Source: Amborella trichopoda (taxonomy: Eukaryota > Streptophyta > Magnoliopsida > Amborellales > Amborellaceae). Taken from it: a DNA stretch of 64,000 nucleotides. The notes under the pieces are model-generated. The model saw only the letters and a program-made list of their open reading frames with translations. It had not been told where the DNA came from and made no database searches. This document shows, piece after piece, positions 22,364 through 34,038 of the stretch (its first letter is position 1; every line of letters begins with the position of its first letter). Made by a program: the position numbers and the translations under genes. The DNA is taken from positions 3,855,583 to 3,919,582 of the forward strand of contig NW_006499801.1 in NCBI RefSeq assembly GCF_000471905.2, read 5' to 3'.

Positions 22364-23716
22364 TGTGAAAGAAACAATATATTGTATATCAGGTTAATAT
22401 GGAAGATGTATACTATAATCAGTAAATATAGGAATGATAGGTATAATCTCTTATATTTTATGGTAAGTCTGCGTATAGTTTAGGTGTTGTGATTTATTTC
22501 CATATTTTTTCATATGTAATTTGTCTATAAAAGACAAGTCGGTATATGCATACGATTAATGGACACTGAGTCTCTTCAGAGAAACCTGAGGCCCTTCACA
22601 TACTATCAAAGCGAGGTTCATCTTAGTTGTGTCCATTCTTTGTCCTTGAAGCATTGTCGCCAATTTTCAAGACGAGTCTGTTGCTCACCCAATCGGTGCA
22701 ACTTCTATTGAGTCGTGTTTCAATTCTTTGCTGAGTCGTATTTCGACTATCTGATCTGTCCTCTCTGTCGAGTTGTGTTTCGACTCTGATCTGTCTATTT
22801 GCTGAGTCGTGTTTCGACTCTCTAATCTGTCTCTCTGCCAAGTCGTGTTTCGACTCTCTGATCTGTCTCTCTGCCAAGTCATTTTTTGCCTGCTGAGTTG
22901 TGTTTTGATTCTTTGATCTATCTTTTTGTTGAGTCATGTTTCGACTGCCGAGTCATGTTTCAACTCTCTGATCTATCACTCTACCGAGTTGTGTTTCGAC
23001 TCTCTAATCTGTTTGATCTTTTTCAAGACTTCCTGAAGAGCGGAGGCTTATTGATTTGCCACTGCTTTTTATGCTTATTGATCAATCAATATGAGCATGG
23101 CAACCATTGAGTCTACAGGTCATGCTATACACTTGAAGATCCAACTACTCATTTCCGTAATTAGTATTCAAACTCCCTATGCTCTCTCTCATAGCATCTT
23201 AAGTTTTGAGGAGGAGTGTGAAATGAAAGTATATATTGTGTACCTGGTTAATATGGAAGGTATATATTGTTTGATTGATCGAGCCTACTTTAATATGGCC
23301 CTCAGTTCCTGAGGCCATCCGGTCCTGAGGCTTATTGATCTACCGTTGCTTTCTGTGCTTGTTGATCAAGCAATTTGATCATGGCAACCACTGCATCTAG
23401 TGGTCGTATTATACCCTTGAAGATCCAACTGCTCGTTCCGCAATTCGTGTCCAAACTCTAGTTGCTCTCTCTCATAGCATCTTGAGTATGAGTGGGAGTG
23501 TGAAAGGAAATAATATATTGTATATCAGGTTAATATGAAAGATGTGTATTGTAATCAGTAAATATGGGAAGAGTAGGTATAATATCATATATTTTATGGT
23601 AAGTCTGGGTATAGTGTAGGTGTCGTGATTTATTTCTATATTTTCTCATATGTAATTTATCTATAAAAGACAAGTCTGTATATTTATATGATTAATGGAC
23701 ATTGAGACTCTTCACA
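22364..23716 (+). mobile_element. TRIM-like LTR retroelement fossil, non-coding
   Basis: Two direct terminal repeats of about 220-240 bases, 22364-22600 and 23499-23716, both starting TGTGAAAG and ending CTTCACA, each with a TATAAAAGACAAG promoter-like word. Perfect 5-base duplications TTACA flank the whole unit (22359-22363 and 23717-23721). A primer-binding-like site follows the first LTR near 22602 and purine-rich AGTGGGAG precedes the second. The interior is only about 900 bases, holds a minisatellite (22700-23015), a further LTR-like fragment near 23216-23300 and a duplicated interior block, and shows no gag-pol. It fits the short, non-autonomous TRIM class; I regard it as a fossil with ends intact. 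Confidence 0.75.
22700..23015. repeat. Minisatellite inside the TRIM-like element
   Basis: Seven or more diverged tandem copies of a unit of roughly 30-37 bases with core GAGTCGTGTTTCGACTCT followed by CTGATCTGTCT. The core is itself palindromic (GAGTCG...CGACTC), so single-stranded copies could fold. It produces long repetitive open frames on both strands that should not be taken for genes. Confidence 0.85.
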
Positions 23717-23721
23717 TTACA

Positions 23722-23970
23722 AGCCTCATTTTTCTTCAACGACAAGATTACTGTTGAATGTCCCACACAAGCCATGTTAAAAAAAAAATATCGAGCCTCA
23801 AGCCCATACGAGGGGCCCCTCATACGCCTACGAAGTGTAAAGTGCACTATCAAGTACCCTTACGCCTGCGCATGCATGTTGCACGCTCCGCGTGCTTCGC
23901 ACCATCTCTCTCACCTTTGCTCTAGAGTATAAGGTATGATAAATCCTACATTTAAACATCACTCAATATA
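23722..23970. other. Spacer between two LTR fossils
   Basis: About 250 bases between the TRIM-like element and the LTR array. It is locally more GC-rich (near 23790-23900) than its surroundings and carries no recognised gene. Confidence 0.5.
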
Positions 23971-23975
23971 CTCTC

Positions 23976-26871
23976 TGTTGGATTTGGTGCTATCCAAAAT
24001 CATTCACATATACAAATCTCATATTTTGTGAGATTCATTGAGATTCATCCATATTGCGTGGGATTGAGTTATTCCCATATTATGTGATTGGTATTAACCA
24101 ATTAGATATTCTTTAGGAGTTGGTTATTGGGATAAGTTCTATTTGGATTAGGATGAACTTGAAGGCCCATATTTAAAGAGATAAAGATTAGTTTCTCATA
24201 AAAGAAGGAATAGAAGGGGTCATCACGTGAGCATTTTTTGACGAGTCTCATTTCTCTATATAATAAGCTATTTTTAGAGAGAAAATGTGTACCCTATGTG
24301 GGTCACTATATAGGAATGGCGGTTCCTCTGGAGAAACAGGGAACACGAGCCTAATGTGCATAAGATGCAATTTCCTCTTAGAGAGAAGAAAACTTCATTT
24401 GGACAGAAACATTGTGATGATGCAACTTTTAGACTCTTAAAGATTGAGAGATTTGTTTCTCATAGAGAAGCGGTTCCCATTAAGATTTTGAGTGGTTTCC
24501 CTTTTAGTAAGAGAGAAAGTCAGTTTCTCGTTGATCTCGAGTCTCTATCTGGTGTTGTCGATATTGTCAGAAGTAAAGAAAAGGAATGAAGAGATGTTTA
24601 AAAGACTCGACTTGGAATTTTTGTCAAGGTTGTTCTAAAATCTTTGACGTAACTTTTATTGGTATAGTGGATTTCTGTTTGCCGTGCCCATGGCTGCAAC
24701 CCTTTGGAGGTGAACCACGTAAATATTTGTATTTGTATTATATGTTTTATGATTTATTTCTCATACTTTATTTGCAAAATATTGACCCATCGGGTTTATT
24801 ACTTCCGCGCACAACAAGTGGTATCAGAGCACAACAAGTGGTATTAGAGCCGTGGTTTGGGTTTTCAATAAGACAATAAAGGTTTCGAAAGCGAGGTGGA
24901 GAAATTTGATGGCAAACACTATTTTTCAACAAGATTGATAAAGAAATTTATTTGACAAAAGATAACAAATTTATGAAGCTATCCAATGGATGTTGACAAA
25001 TATGGAAATCTCATATTTTGTGGGATTGATTGAGATTCATCCATATTACGTGGGATTAAGATATTCCCATATTATGGGATTGCTATTAACCAATTAGATA
25101 TTCTTTAGGAGTTGGTTATTGGGATAAGTTCTATTTGGATTAGGATGTACTTGAAGGCCCATATTTAAAGAAATAAAGATTAATTTTTCATAAAAAAAGG
25201 AGTAGAAGGGGCCATCACGTGAGCCTTTTTTGGCGAGTCTCTTTTCTCTATATAATTGGTTATTTTTAGAGAGATATTGTTTGTCATATTTGGGTCACCA
25301 TATAGGAATGATGGTTCTTCTAGAGAGAGAGTTAGAACCTCCTGTGCATAAGATCCAATTTCCTATTAGAGAGATGAAAACTTAATGTGGACAGAAACAT
25401 TGTGATGATGTCTCTTTTAAACTCCCAAAGATTGATATGCTTGTTTCTTGTAGAGAAGCAGTTCCCATTGAGATTTTAGGTGGTTTCCCTTTTAGTAAGA
25501 GAAAAAGTCAGTTTCTCGTTGCTCTTGTGTCTCTATTTGGTGTTGTCGATATTCCCAGAAGTAAAGAGAAGGAATGAGGAGATGTTAAACAGGGTTTTCT
25601 CGACTTAATATTTTTGTTGAGGTTTATTCAAAAATCTTTGATGTAACTTTCATTAGTATAATGAATTTCTATTTACCGTTCCCGTGGATATAGCCCTTTT
25701 GGGGTGAACCACGTTTTATATGTTTTATGATTTATTTCTCATACTTTATTTTGGGTTTATTGCTTTCGCGCACAACACGTGGTATCAGAGCCGTGATTTG
25801 GGTTTTCGATAAGGCAATAAAGGTTTTGAAAGTAAAGTTCGAGGTGAAAAAATTTGATGGCAAACACTATTTTTCAACAAGATTGATGAATAAATTTATT
25901 TGGTAAAAGATGACGAATTTATGAATCTATCCAATAGATATTGGCATGGTGAGCAGGTGATTTTGATATCAAGGTGGAGATTGTTGTTTTTGGTGCTACC
26001 TAAAACCACCCACATATAGAAATCCCATATGTTGTGGGATAGATTGAGATTCATTTATATTTCGTGGGATTGAGATATTCTCATATTATAAGATTGCTAT
26101 TAACCAATTAGATATTATTTAGGAGTTGATTATTGAGATAAGTTCTATTTGGATTAGAATGAACTTGAAGACCCATATTTGAAGAGATAAAGATAAGTTT
26201 CCCATAAAATAAGGAAAAGAAGGGGCCATCACGTGAGCTTTTTTTGGTGAGTATCTTTTCTCTATATAATGAGCTATTTTTAGATAGTGAATATGTGCCT
26301 TATTTGGGGCACTATATGGGAATGACGGTTCCTCTGAAAAGAGAGGGAGCTAGAGACTATTGTACATAAGATGCAATTTTCTTTTAGAGAGAACAAAACT
26401 TCATTTGGATAGAAACATTGTGATGATGCCTCATTTAGACTCTCGAAGATTTAGATGCTTGTTTCTTGTAGAGAAGCGGTTCCCATTGAGATTTTGGGTC
26501 GTTTTCCTTTTAGCAAGAGAGTAAGTTAGTTTCTCGTTGCTCTCGCGTTTCTATCTGGTCGTTGCTCTCGTATCTTTATCCTGTGTTGTCGATATTGCCA
26601 GAAGTAAAGAAAAGGAATATAGAGTTGTTTAAAAGAGTTTTCTCGACATGAGATTTTTGTCGAGGTTTGCTCCAAAATATTTTATGTAACTTTTATTGAT
26701 ATAGTGGATTTTTGTTTTCGTGCCCGTGGATATAGCCTTTTTGAGGTGAACCACGTAAATATTTGTATTCTTGTGTTATATGCTTTATGATTTATTTCTT
26801 ATACTTTATTTGCCAAATATTGACCAATCTGGTTTATTGCTTCCGTGCACAAGTGGTATCAGAGCACAACA
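23976..26871 (+). mobile_element. Three-LTR array, Ty1/copia-like fossil
   Basis: LTR-like blocks at 23976-24836, about 24998-25777 and 25982-26871 are separated by two short related interiors. The first and third start TGTTG; LTR ends read GCGCACAACA or similar. Interiors begin with TGGTATCAGAGC-type primer-binding sites (initiator methionine tRNA complement, typical of copia) and the second closes with purine-rich AAGGTGGAGATTGT before the next LTR. CTCTC flanks the whole array (23971-23975 and 26872-26876). Interiors are a few hundred bases with at most a trace of a gag start, so this is a broken, non-coding fossil; LTR divergence is visibly substantial, so insertion is old. The three-LTR form is explained by unequal exchange between neighbouring copies, which is inference. 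Confidence 0.8.
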
Positions 26872-26876
26872 CTCTC

Positions 26877-28230
26877 TCCTCTTTAATATGGACGAAAACC
26901 CCACAACTTGCTCTCTCTAAAAAAATAGCTTAGGAAAAACCACAAAAATCAAATTGTTATTTTGAAATACACAAAAGTATTTTTCAAAACTAAAAATAGT
27001 AACAAAAATATATCTTATTTCTATAATTTGGTAAAATTAGTTAGTTTAAAATAGTTTAGAAATAATTGAACCGGAACGGTTAACTAAACATGGGGCCAAA
27101 AGTGGTTCAACTGGCTTAACTGGGCAAGTCCCGAGCAGTAAAAAAAATATTGAAAAAATTTAAAAAAATCTAATAAAATATGAAAAATATATTTAAAGCA
27201 TGATTAAACAAAGAACATTCAAATGAAGTTGAAAATTAATAGAAAATAAATGGATTTTAAATAATCGATTTGTACCCAAAAGTATTTTTGATATTTTCCA
27301 AAAAGATGTGAAAATATAAAATGAAGCATTATTGGCCGAAACAATTTCTAATATTGGCCAAAATGATAAAAACATTAAAAGATATGTTACAAATGAAATT
27401 CCTTATTTTTTGAGATTTTATATAATTTTTTTGAAATTTTAAATACGTGGCCGATTCACCAAAGCAGGCTAAAACCGAAAATGGCCCGGCCGGTTTGGAT
27501 TAACCAGGCGGTTAGAATTGGAACCGCCTGATTTCTATGAGCATATGATAATAATTGAAAGACTAAGAATGTGACTTTAGAATCATGTGACTTTAGAATC
27601 ACGTAAGATTAAAAAGGTTTATACTTAACTTATTATTTACATTTTATGAAAATTTAAGGAATATTCATTTTTCGAATAACATATAATTATTATTTTCATA
27701 TGTAAATTATTTTGTTACAAATTACATATAGCCGTAGTTTTTTTTACACCTCATCTTGATTATTCTTCTTCTATATCTTTCGTTGTGAGTCTTAGGCTAG
27801 TGTGGCATTGTTATACCAATTGAGAATTGGATTGTTCTAGTATTGTCGCATCCGGATTTTTCCACAGGTCTCCCCTTTAAATTCCTATTTTATTTTATTT
27901 ATTTATTATTGTTTCGATCACCAATTCAGCTGATTCTAAACTGACCTAGATCACCGATCAAACAATCCAACGCAGATCTCTGGGGTAAATGTTCCACCCA
28001 ACTGATTGGGGTTTGAAACACTGATTATACCAATAGCTAATCACTGTTATTAGTTAAGATGATGTCTACTTCATATGTAACTTAGAAAGGAACGAAAATG
28101 CGAAAAATTAGAAGATATCATAGTTTACTTTTTATTTTTAGCGAAACAAGTAATATAAATCTCTCTCTAAGAAACAAGTAGCAACATATTGAATGTGCAG
28201 TGCCATTGCTCCTTGTGAAGCATACATGAG
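26877..28230. other. Intergenic, AT-rich
   Basis: No gene supported. Bases about 27070-27135 and 27450-27540 contain words such as AACCGGAACGGTTAAC and GGCCCGGCCGGTTTGG that again suggest degraded dispersed elements. Confidence 0.4.
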
Positions 28231-28246
28231 GTACTCAATGCTTTAG

Positions 28247-28346
28247 TTGGGCCACACCACATTATCGCACAGTCAAATGCCACTCCATATAATTCTCGGC
28301 CACACCACATTATCGCACAGTCAAATGCCACTCCATATAATTCTCA
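28247..28346. repeat. Two-copy tandem repeat, unit about 49 bases
   Basis: Two near-identical direct copies containing GGCCACACCACATTATCGCA and TGCCACTCCATATAATTCTC in order, back to back. The near identity suggests a recent local duplication. Confidence 0.85.
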
Positions 28347-28609
28347 TGGACCACCATGTCGACTGCACGATAAAGATTGCTTGGCCCCATTTCATAGAGG
28401 GAGAGATGTATGATAACGTTGAAGGTCCAGATGCTTATCACTTTTGTTATGGTGCTTGAAAGAATGAAAAGTACAGGCCATTATTTATAGGGGCCGCGCA
28501 TTTGCTTCCATACCTAATCAATGTCTCTCCATTATTTGCATTGAAGTTGAAAGGATGAAGGCAACAACCACGCAATAAGAGCACCGGGAAACAATTGCTG
28601 ACATTGAGA

Positions 28610-28870
28610 GGGAGAGAGAGAGAGGGAGCATGATTTTCGAAGGACAGGGTGTAATTTTGAAGGTGAGAGAGAAGCATAATTTTGATGGAAAGAGTGTAAT
28701 TTTGAAGTCGAGTTTGCATAATTTTTGAAGGAGGGAGTGTAATTTTGAAGGTGAGAAAGAGTATAATTTTGAAGGTGGGAGAGAGAATTATTTTTTACAA
28801 GGGAGAGCATAATTTTCCAAGGGAAAGAGACAGAGAGAAAATAACTTTGAAGGAGTGAGTGTTATGGACT
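28610..28870. repeat. GA-rich minisatellite with ATAATTTTGAAGG core
   Basis: Eight or so irregular copies of a roughly 25-38 base unit combining GAGAGAGA runs with the core (A/T)AATTTTGAAGG. Two long repetitive open frames on the minus strand come entirely from this composition and are not genes. Confidence 0.8.
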
Positions 28871-30292
28871 ATAATGTGTGTGAGAGAGAAAGAATAATTT
28901 ATAAACATGGAAGTGTTGGGGTGATTACTTTATGGGGTTCAGCCCTATAAAAAGTGAAAGAACAAAAAAAAAATCTTAAAAAAAATAAAAAAGGGTGGGA
29001 TTAATCTCCTTTTCAAAAAGTGGGGATTGAAGCAAAATGGTTCGTCTAGTTGCTTTCCAACAGCCTTCTCAAATTGCACATTAAAGTGCCATGGCCCACC
29101 CATTAGACCCATGTTCATTTCTTGGCATTTTCTTTTGAAAACTAAAGATAGTCCATAATAATAAAGCATATCATGCACACGTGTGCGAGCACCACACATC
29201 CTAGGGGAATCCGTCGTTCGAAACAATTGATCAATGGCATAGATTAGATGGACATTTTGTTGATGGTATCTACCAGGGTGTCGTTTAATCTCCACTGTCT
29301 ATCCTTATCACCAATAATGGAAATACCCTTGGGGTAGCGTGTATTACACATATGCATAGGAATGGGTTCATTATTAGGCGGTTAGAACAATAGATAGCCA
29401 CAACATGACACATTGAGTTTTATTCTTTTCACATGCAAAAGACCTAGTCATCACTAAACTACCAAAAAAAAAAAACAAAAAAACGCCAGTGACGTATTAA
29501 AATAACTAAATAAGCACATGACTTTCTGCACCTACTGCATGCATTTTAAAGATCTCTCGCTTATTCAAAGAACAAAAAAAAAAAAAAAACTTCCTCCTTT
29601 GCAAATTCATTGTAGAGAGACTATAGGACACCCTTTGGACTTAATGATAAAAGGTAAAGTTGTACCTTGAAACTCCACCAAAAAAATACAAAATTTGATG
29701 GGGAATACTCTTCTGATGGTCTGAAAATCTCAAGAGTACATGAAGTCTATTTCTGTCACTCAATATGCCAATTGGAGCTCTAAAAACATTGAGATGTGAT
29801 GGAAATCTCAAAAAAGGTACTCATGATGCCTGCCACCCAATATGAGAATTAAAGGAATTGTGGAAACATTTTAGCAATCCTTTTTCACACATTTATGTAT
29901 TTTGATCCATGGATGGAAATCTCAAAAAGCTAATCAGGGTGCCTGCCAATACAAAAAAAAAAGGGCTAAAGTTAAATCCCATGAGAATCATAATTTATAT
30001 GTGGTGGAATGTGAGTTCCTCTTTGCCTACACAAAAAGGGGGCTAAAGGTCAAATCCCATGAGGAATCATAGTTACATGTGGTAGAATGAAAGTTCATGT
30101 TTTCAAAGATTGCATGAATGGCTTTGATATAGCCAGAGATATATCAAAAAAAGGCTTTGGAACTTTAGCCACTCAGTTCTTTTCCGTTCTTGGAAAATTT
30201 ATCAAAGAGATGTACTATTTAACACTTCACCAACCTATTTTCCCATCCTAAACTCAAAAAGCACCATAGTTCCTATCATATCAATTAAATAT
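28871..30292. other. Intergenic, no supported gene
   Basis: Contains one 116-codon open frame on the minus strand (28945-29295) discussed among the rejected items, A-rich runs near 29462-29590, and a loose local duplication (words AAATCCCATGAG and TCATAGTTACATGTGG at 29965-30030 and 30045-30090). Confidence 0.4.
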
Positions 30293-30676
30293 AGAAAAGT
30301 TTATATAAAGGCCAGGCCCAAAACAATCAAATTAAGTTGCACTTAAAAAATTCATTAAAAGAGGTTTGTTTGATGCCCAAAAATTCTCAAATCGATCATC
30401 TCGACCTCAAGATGACATGAGAAAAAATAGATTTCAAGTCTTGAAAATAGTGCATCTTGTAATGCATTTTCTAGACCGTCAAATTTCAAAATTTTCAAGT
30501 GTTCATTGATTTTCTCGATCTACACTATTTTTGAAGCTTTAAACTTTATGATTAGAGATAAAATAAGTTCCAAGCCATCACAAAGTTTTTCTGTACGGAA
30601 ACAACATCTTTCGATACTATTTGAAGGTCGCCTTACTATGATTGTTTAGGGCCTCTGCCTTGTACAAACCACACCC
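30293..30676 (+). mobile_element. Mutator-like MITE, family A, copy 3
   Basis: 384-base copy starting AGAAAAGTTTATATAAAGGC and ending TTGTACAAACCACACCC. Perfect 9-base duplications ATTAAATAT flank it (30284-30292 and 30677-30685). Interior words TTTGATGCCCAAAAATTCTC and CACTATTTTTGAAGC match copies 1 and 2. Non-coding. Confidence 0.85.
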
Positions 30677-30685
30677 ATTAAATAT

Positions 30686-33474
30686 TGATAGATGAAAATT
30701 TGTTAGATGGAGAACTTTTAATTTTCCCTTGGTATTTTTTTAATATCAACTTGTCACCTAAACATTGTATGTGGTACATTATTATATGATATATTTCTAT
30801 TTCGAGAACCATTCTCCCACTAAGTCACCTCATGAGACATTAGTATTTTATTTTCTAACGCCTATATCTTGCGATTGTTAAGTTTGCATGAAATTTTAGT
30901 ATTTTCTGACATCAATATTTAAACAAATAGGGCAGCATGAGAAATTTTAATCTGGTATTTTGTACACCAATATCTCACTAAATTATCTATAAGATATTGA
31001 TAATTTTGAAAAACAATGTCGCTAAAGTTATTTAGAGTAAAATACTGGTATTTAAGAATGGTGAGGTTTTGTATAGAATTCATATATCCCAACTAAGTGG
31101 TTTGCCCAATAACTCCTTTACTTAGATAGAGGGGCAAAATTGAAAATTGCCGATCCATCAATTTTTGCACCCCCATGATGGGTAGTCCATATGTTTAGCT
31201 TAATGAGTTTTCTCAAAGGTGGAAAAAAGGGAATTCACAGGTACAGGTTAATGGGTCTCTGAAAGTAGAACGAGAGAATTATAAAGTCTTAAATGGTGAG
31301 ACAAAATTGGAAAAAGTTTTAACATTGACCTATTTGAATGCAGTCCCTTTCCAAAGATCCATCTTAGAGATGATGTAGGATCTGAAATATATTTTAAATT
31401 ACTCTAAATTCATTTTTGCTTTAGATATATGATTTTGCAGCTCAAAGGTTAATGTAAATCTGATGATCGAAGTGTTAAAATGATGGTAAATAGAGTTTAA
31501 AGTAGTATTACTAAGGTAAAAAAAGTTGGACTCGTGAACTTCGAGATTATCGACTTGTAAAATTTTTAGTCCAAATTCCATATCTAAGATGGACTTATGA
31601 AAAATACCGAATTGAAATAAGTATGTGTGTGTGAGCGCATATGCACGTGGGAAGCTCAAATTAAAATACGCCTATTTTATAGTAGGTGGCGACCGTACTT
31701 AGAGACATTATTTCTTCAAATAAGGTTACAACTTTTAGGGTTTATTTGGATACCTAGAAATATAAATATATTACTGAACCATTACTACGTAATGCATTAC
31801 TTGCAAATGAATTGTTATTGTTTGGTTAGTATTTAGATACAACTTGGGAAATACATGGCTACTGTTTGGCTAGTAGTTCCTATAAACTATCATTTTTTTT
31901 CTATTTTTTTCACAAAATTCTATTGAAATGCGGAATTAAAGTCATCATCATATCATTCCAAAAAAATCTTCTAATAATAATATCATCACCATTTCAAAAA
32001 GATTTTCCAATAATAACTTGTACCAATCTAAAGTCATCATCACACAATTTCTTACTTATTTTGCATGCCTTTGGCACTTACATGGAATCACATGTCTTCT
32101 AACATAATTAGACTTTGGTTCATGATAAGTCATTGGAATAATATGACTGGAATAACGTGTTTTTATTGTGATAAGCCTTATCTTTATTTATTTTCTATAG
32201 AAATCTTTCAAATGTCCATCTATATAATTTTAAATAATCAATAAATTTGTGATACCTTAAAAATCTTTATGGTACAAGTTAAAAATTGGGAAGGAGTTTG
32301 ATTAGTATACTAGAAGGTTTGGTAATTTCAGTCGAAAATTTTGAGGTATTGGAGGAAACTGAAGAGGTATCTTATTTCAATTCAGCTTTTACTAATATCT
32401 TATGATAATTATGTTGGGTAAAACATTTTATTATAATTGGGTTGTGTCATTTCTTAGGTTGGGTGAAATTTTTTATTGCAATTATTATACTATGTAATTT
32501 CTCATTGATTAGATATACTAAAGAGAATGGATATGCTATGGACTGAGGGATAATAGAAAAATGATAGATGAGAGAGTTAGAGGGCGTGTGAGAAAGGGGT
32601 TTAAAGATAGAGGGGCTCAAGAAAAAAGAAAAAGCACAAATGAGAAAGAAGGGGTTAACGAGAAAAAAAGCACCTCATTCAAAGTAGTTATTAGGATTCG
32701 AGAGAGGGAACGAGCTATAGAAGGAGAAAGCACTTATGCAAACCGAGTAGACTGGTTGATATTTTATTAAGCTGGGATAGAAGGAGAGAGCACTTATGCA
32801 AACCGAGTAGACTGGTTGATATTTTATTAAGCTGGGATAGGGGAGAGAGAGGCATGCGATAAATATTACCCATGACGAGCGTAATAGATTTTTCACCTTT
32901 CATGGCGGATAATGTATTTCATGTTTTTTTAGGAAAATCGCAGTTAATCTCTTTTTATTTTCTTACTATAAAGTGTACCCAAACAGTAGAAATGTCATAT
33001 TTTCTCATAATTAGTTATGATGTAATAGATTTCTAGGTATCCAAATAGCCACTTATAAGTAAGGTTCATATAAGATAACAACCTTACTTGTAAGGTTCAT
33101 ATAAGATAACAACCTTGTAGAAGTTACGGTTTTGATGCTTTAGGCCGATTTAGTTAGATACAGTGGATTTGAAGCATCTTTTAAAACAATATTAACAAAT
33201 CATCTGTTTTTTTAAGATAGTCTCAAATATTCACCATGTAAATAACATGAATGGGGTATACAACAATATTACTTTTATAAGTAATATTGCAACTATATAA
33301 ATATATATTTTTATATAAAACTTTATTGCGTGCATGCGCGTCCGCACATAACATTTTAGCTTAAGTTTCATAATTTATTATGAATAGAAAGGTTAGAAAA
33401 AGTTTCCTGGAAAACATTTAACATTGTGTTTAAAAATTTGGAGATTAAATGTAAAAGAAGTTACATTTACTGCA
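30686..33474. other. Intergenic, AT-rich
   Basis: No gene supported. Holds a two-copy 60-base tandem repeat at 32717-32836 and a short doubled word AAGGTTCATATAAGATAACA at 33062 and 33092. Several open frames of 60-86 codons lack any domain. Confidence 0.4.
32717..32836. repeat. Two-copy tandem repeat, unit 60 bases
   Basis: Direct copies at 32717-32776 and 32777-32836, almost identical, each containing CACTTATGCAAACCGAGTAG and TATTTTATTAAGCTGG. Near identity implies a recent duplication. Small repeated open frames on the minus strand come from it. Confidence 0.9.
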
Positions 33475-33483
33475 TAAAATAAA

Positions 33484-34029
33484 GGGAAATTTTTTTTACA
33501 GAACTCTAATTTCTCATCTTATTTCATGGTAGACCCTCCTTCCATTTTTATTTCAAACGGCATGAAAAAATCTTTAAGGATTTCACTGTACACCATCATA
33601 TCTTATCTCTCATTTATTCACTTTTGACCCTAAAATTAGCCCCAACAAATATATTTATACCATTACAACCCAAAAACATTCAAAAACATTTTTAACCCAA
33701 AAAACTTTTTTAACCACCCCATTATATCTCCCACCCTATTATATCTTTTAACCGAAAAACATTTCAAAAATATTTTTTTATTATATTTTTGGCCTTTTCA
33801 GCCTTTCAATGCCACGTTGAGGGCTCACTATCTCTCTCATATTGGGTTGAAATGGTATAAAAAAGTTTGTCGTAGTTACTTTTTATGGTCAAAAGTGAAA
33901 AAATGAGGGAGATAAGAGATGATGATGAAATCTTTAAGGATTTTTTTATGCCGCTTGAAAAAAAAAAAATGGAAAGAGGGTCTATCATGAAATAAGATGG
34001 AAAATTAGGGTTCTGAACGAAATTTTCCC
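33484..34029. mobile_element. Long-TIR Mutator-like MITE, family D
   Basis: 546-base element starting GGGAAATTTT and ending AAATTTTCCC. Each arm runs roughly 150 bases with few mismatches to the other: both contain, in mirrored order, TCATCTTATTTCATG, TAGACCCTC, AAAAATC(T/C)TTAA and CACTTTTGACC. Perfect 9-base duplications TAAAATAAA flank it (33475-33483 and 34030-34038). The short centre (about 33640-33800) is AT-rich and non-coding. Length of arms and duplication size fit a Mutator-like non-autonomous element; a transcript would fold into a long hairpin. Confidence 0.85.
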
Positions 34030-34038
34030 TAAAATAAA

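Noticed and set aside
22623-22937. Repetitive minus-strand frames rich in RQIRESKHDS
   Set aside because: These are direct translations of the minisatellite at 22700-23015 inside a retroelement fossil.
22700-23015. Regular spaced palindromic repeats resembling a CRISPR array
   Set aside because: Spacers are not unique, units are diverged and contiguous, and the context is a plant retroelement.
24356-24879. Open frames within the first LTR of the array
   Set aside because: They fall in a fossil LTR, are not conserved in phase in the other LTR copies by eye, and have no domain.
28945-29295. 116-codon minus-strand frame with ordinary composition
   Set aside because: No domain recognised, C-terminal third is poly-Phe from an A-rich tract, no neighbouring exon or splice signal supports it.
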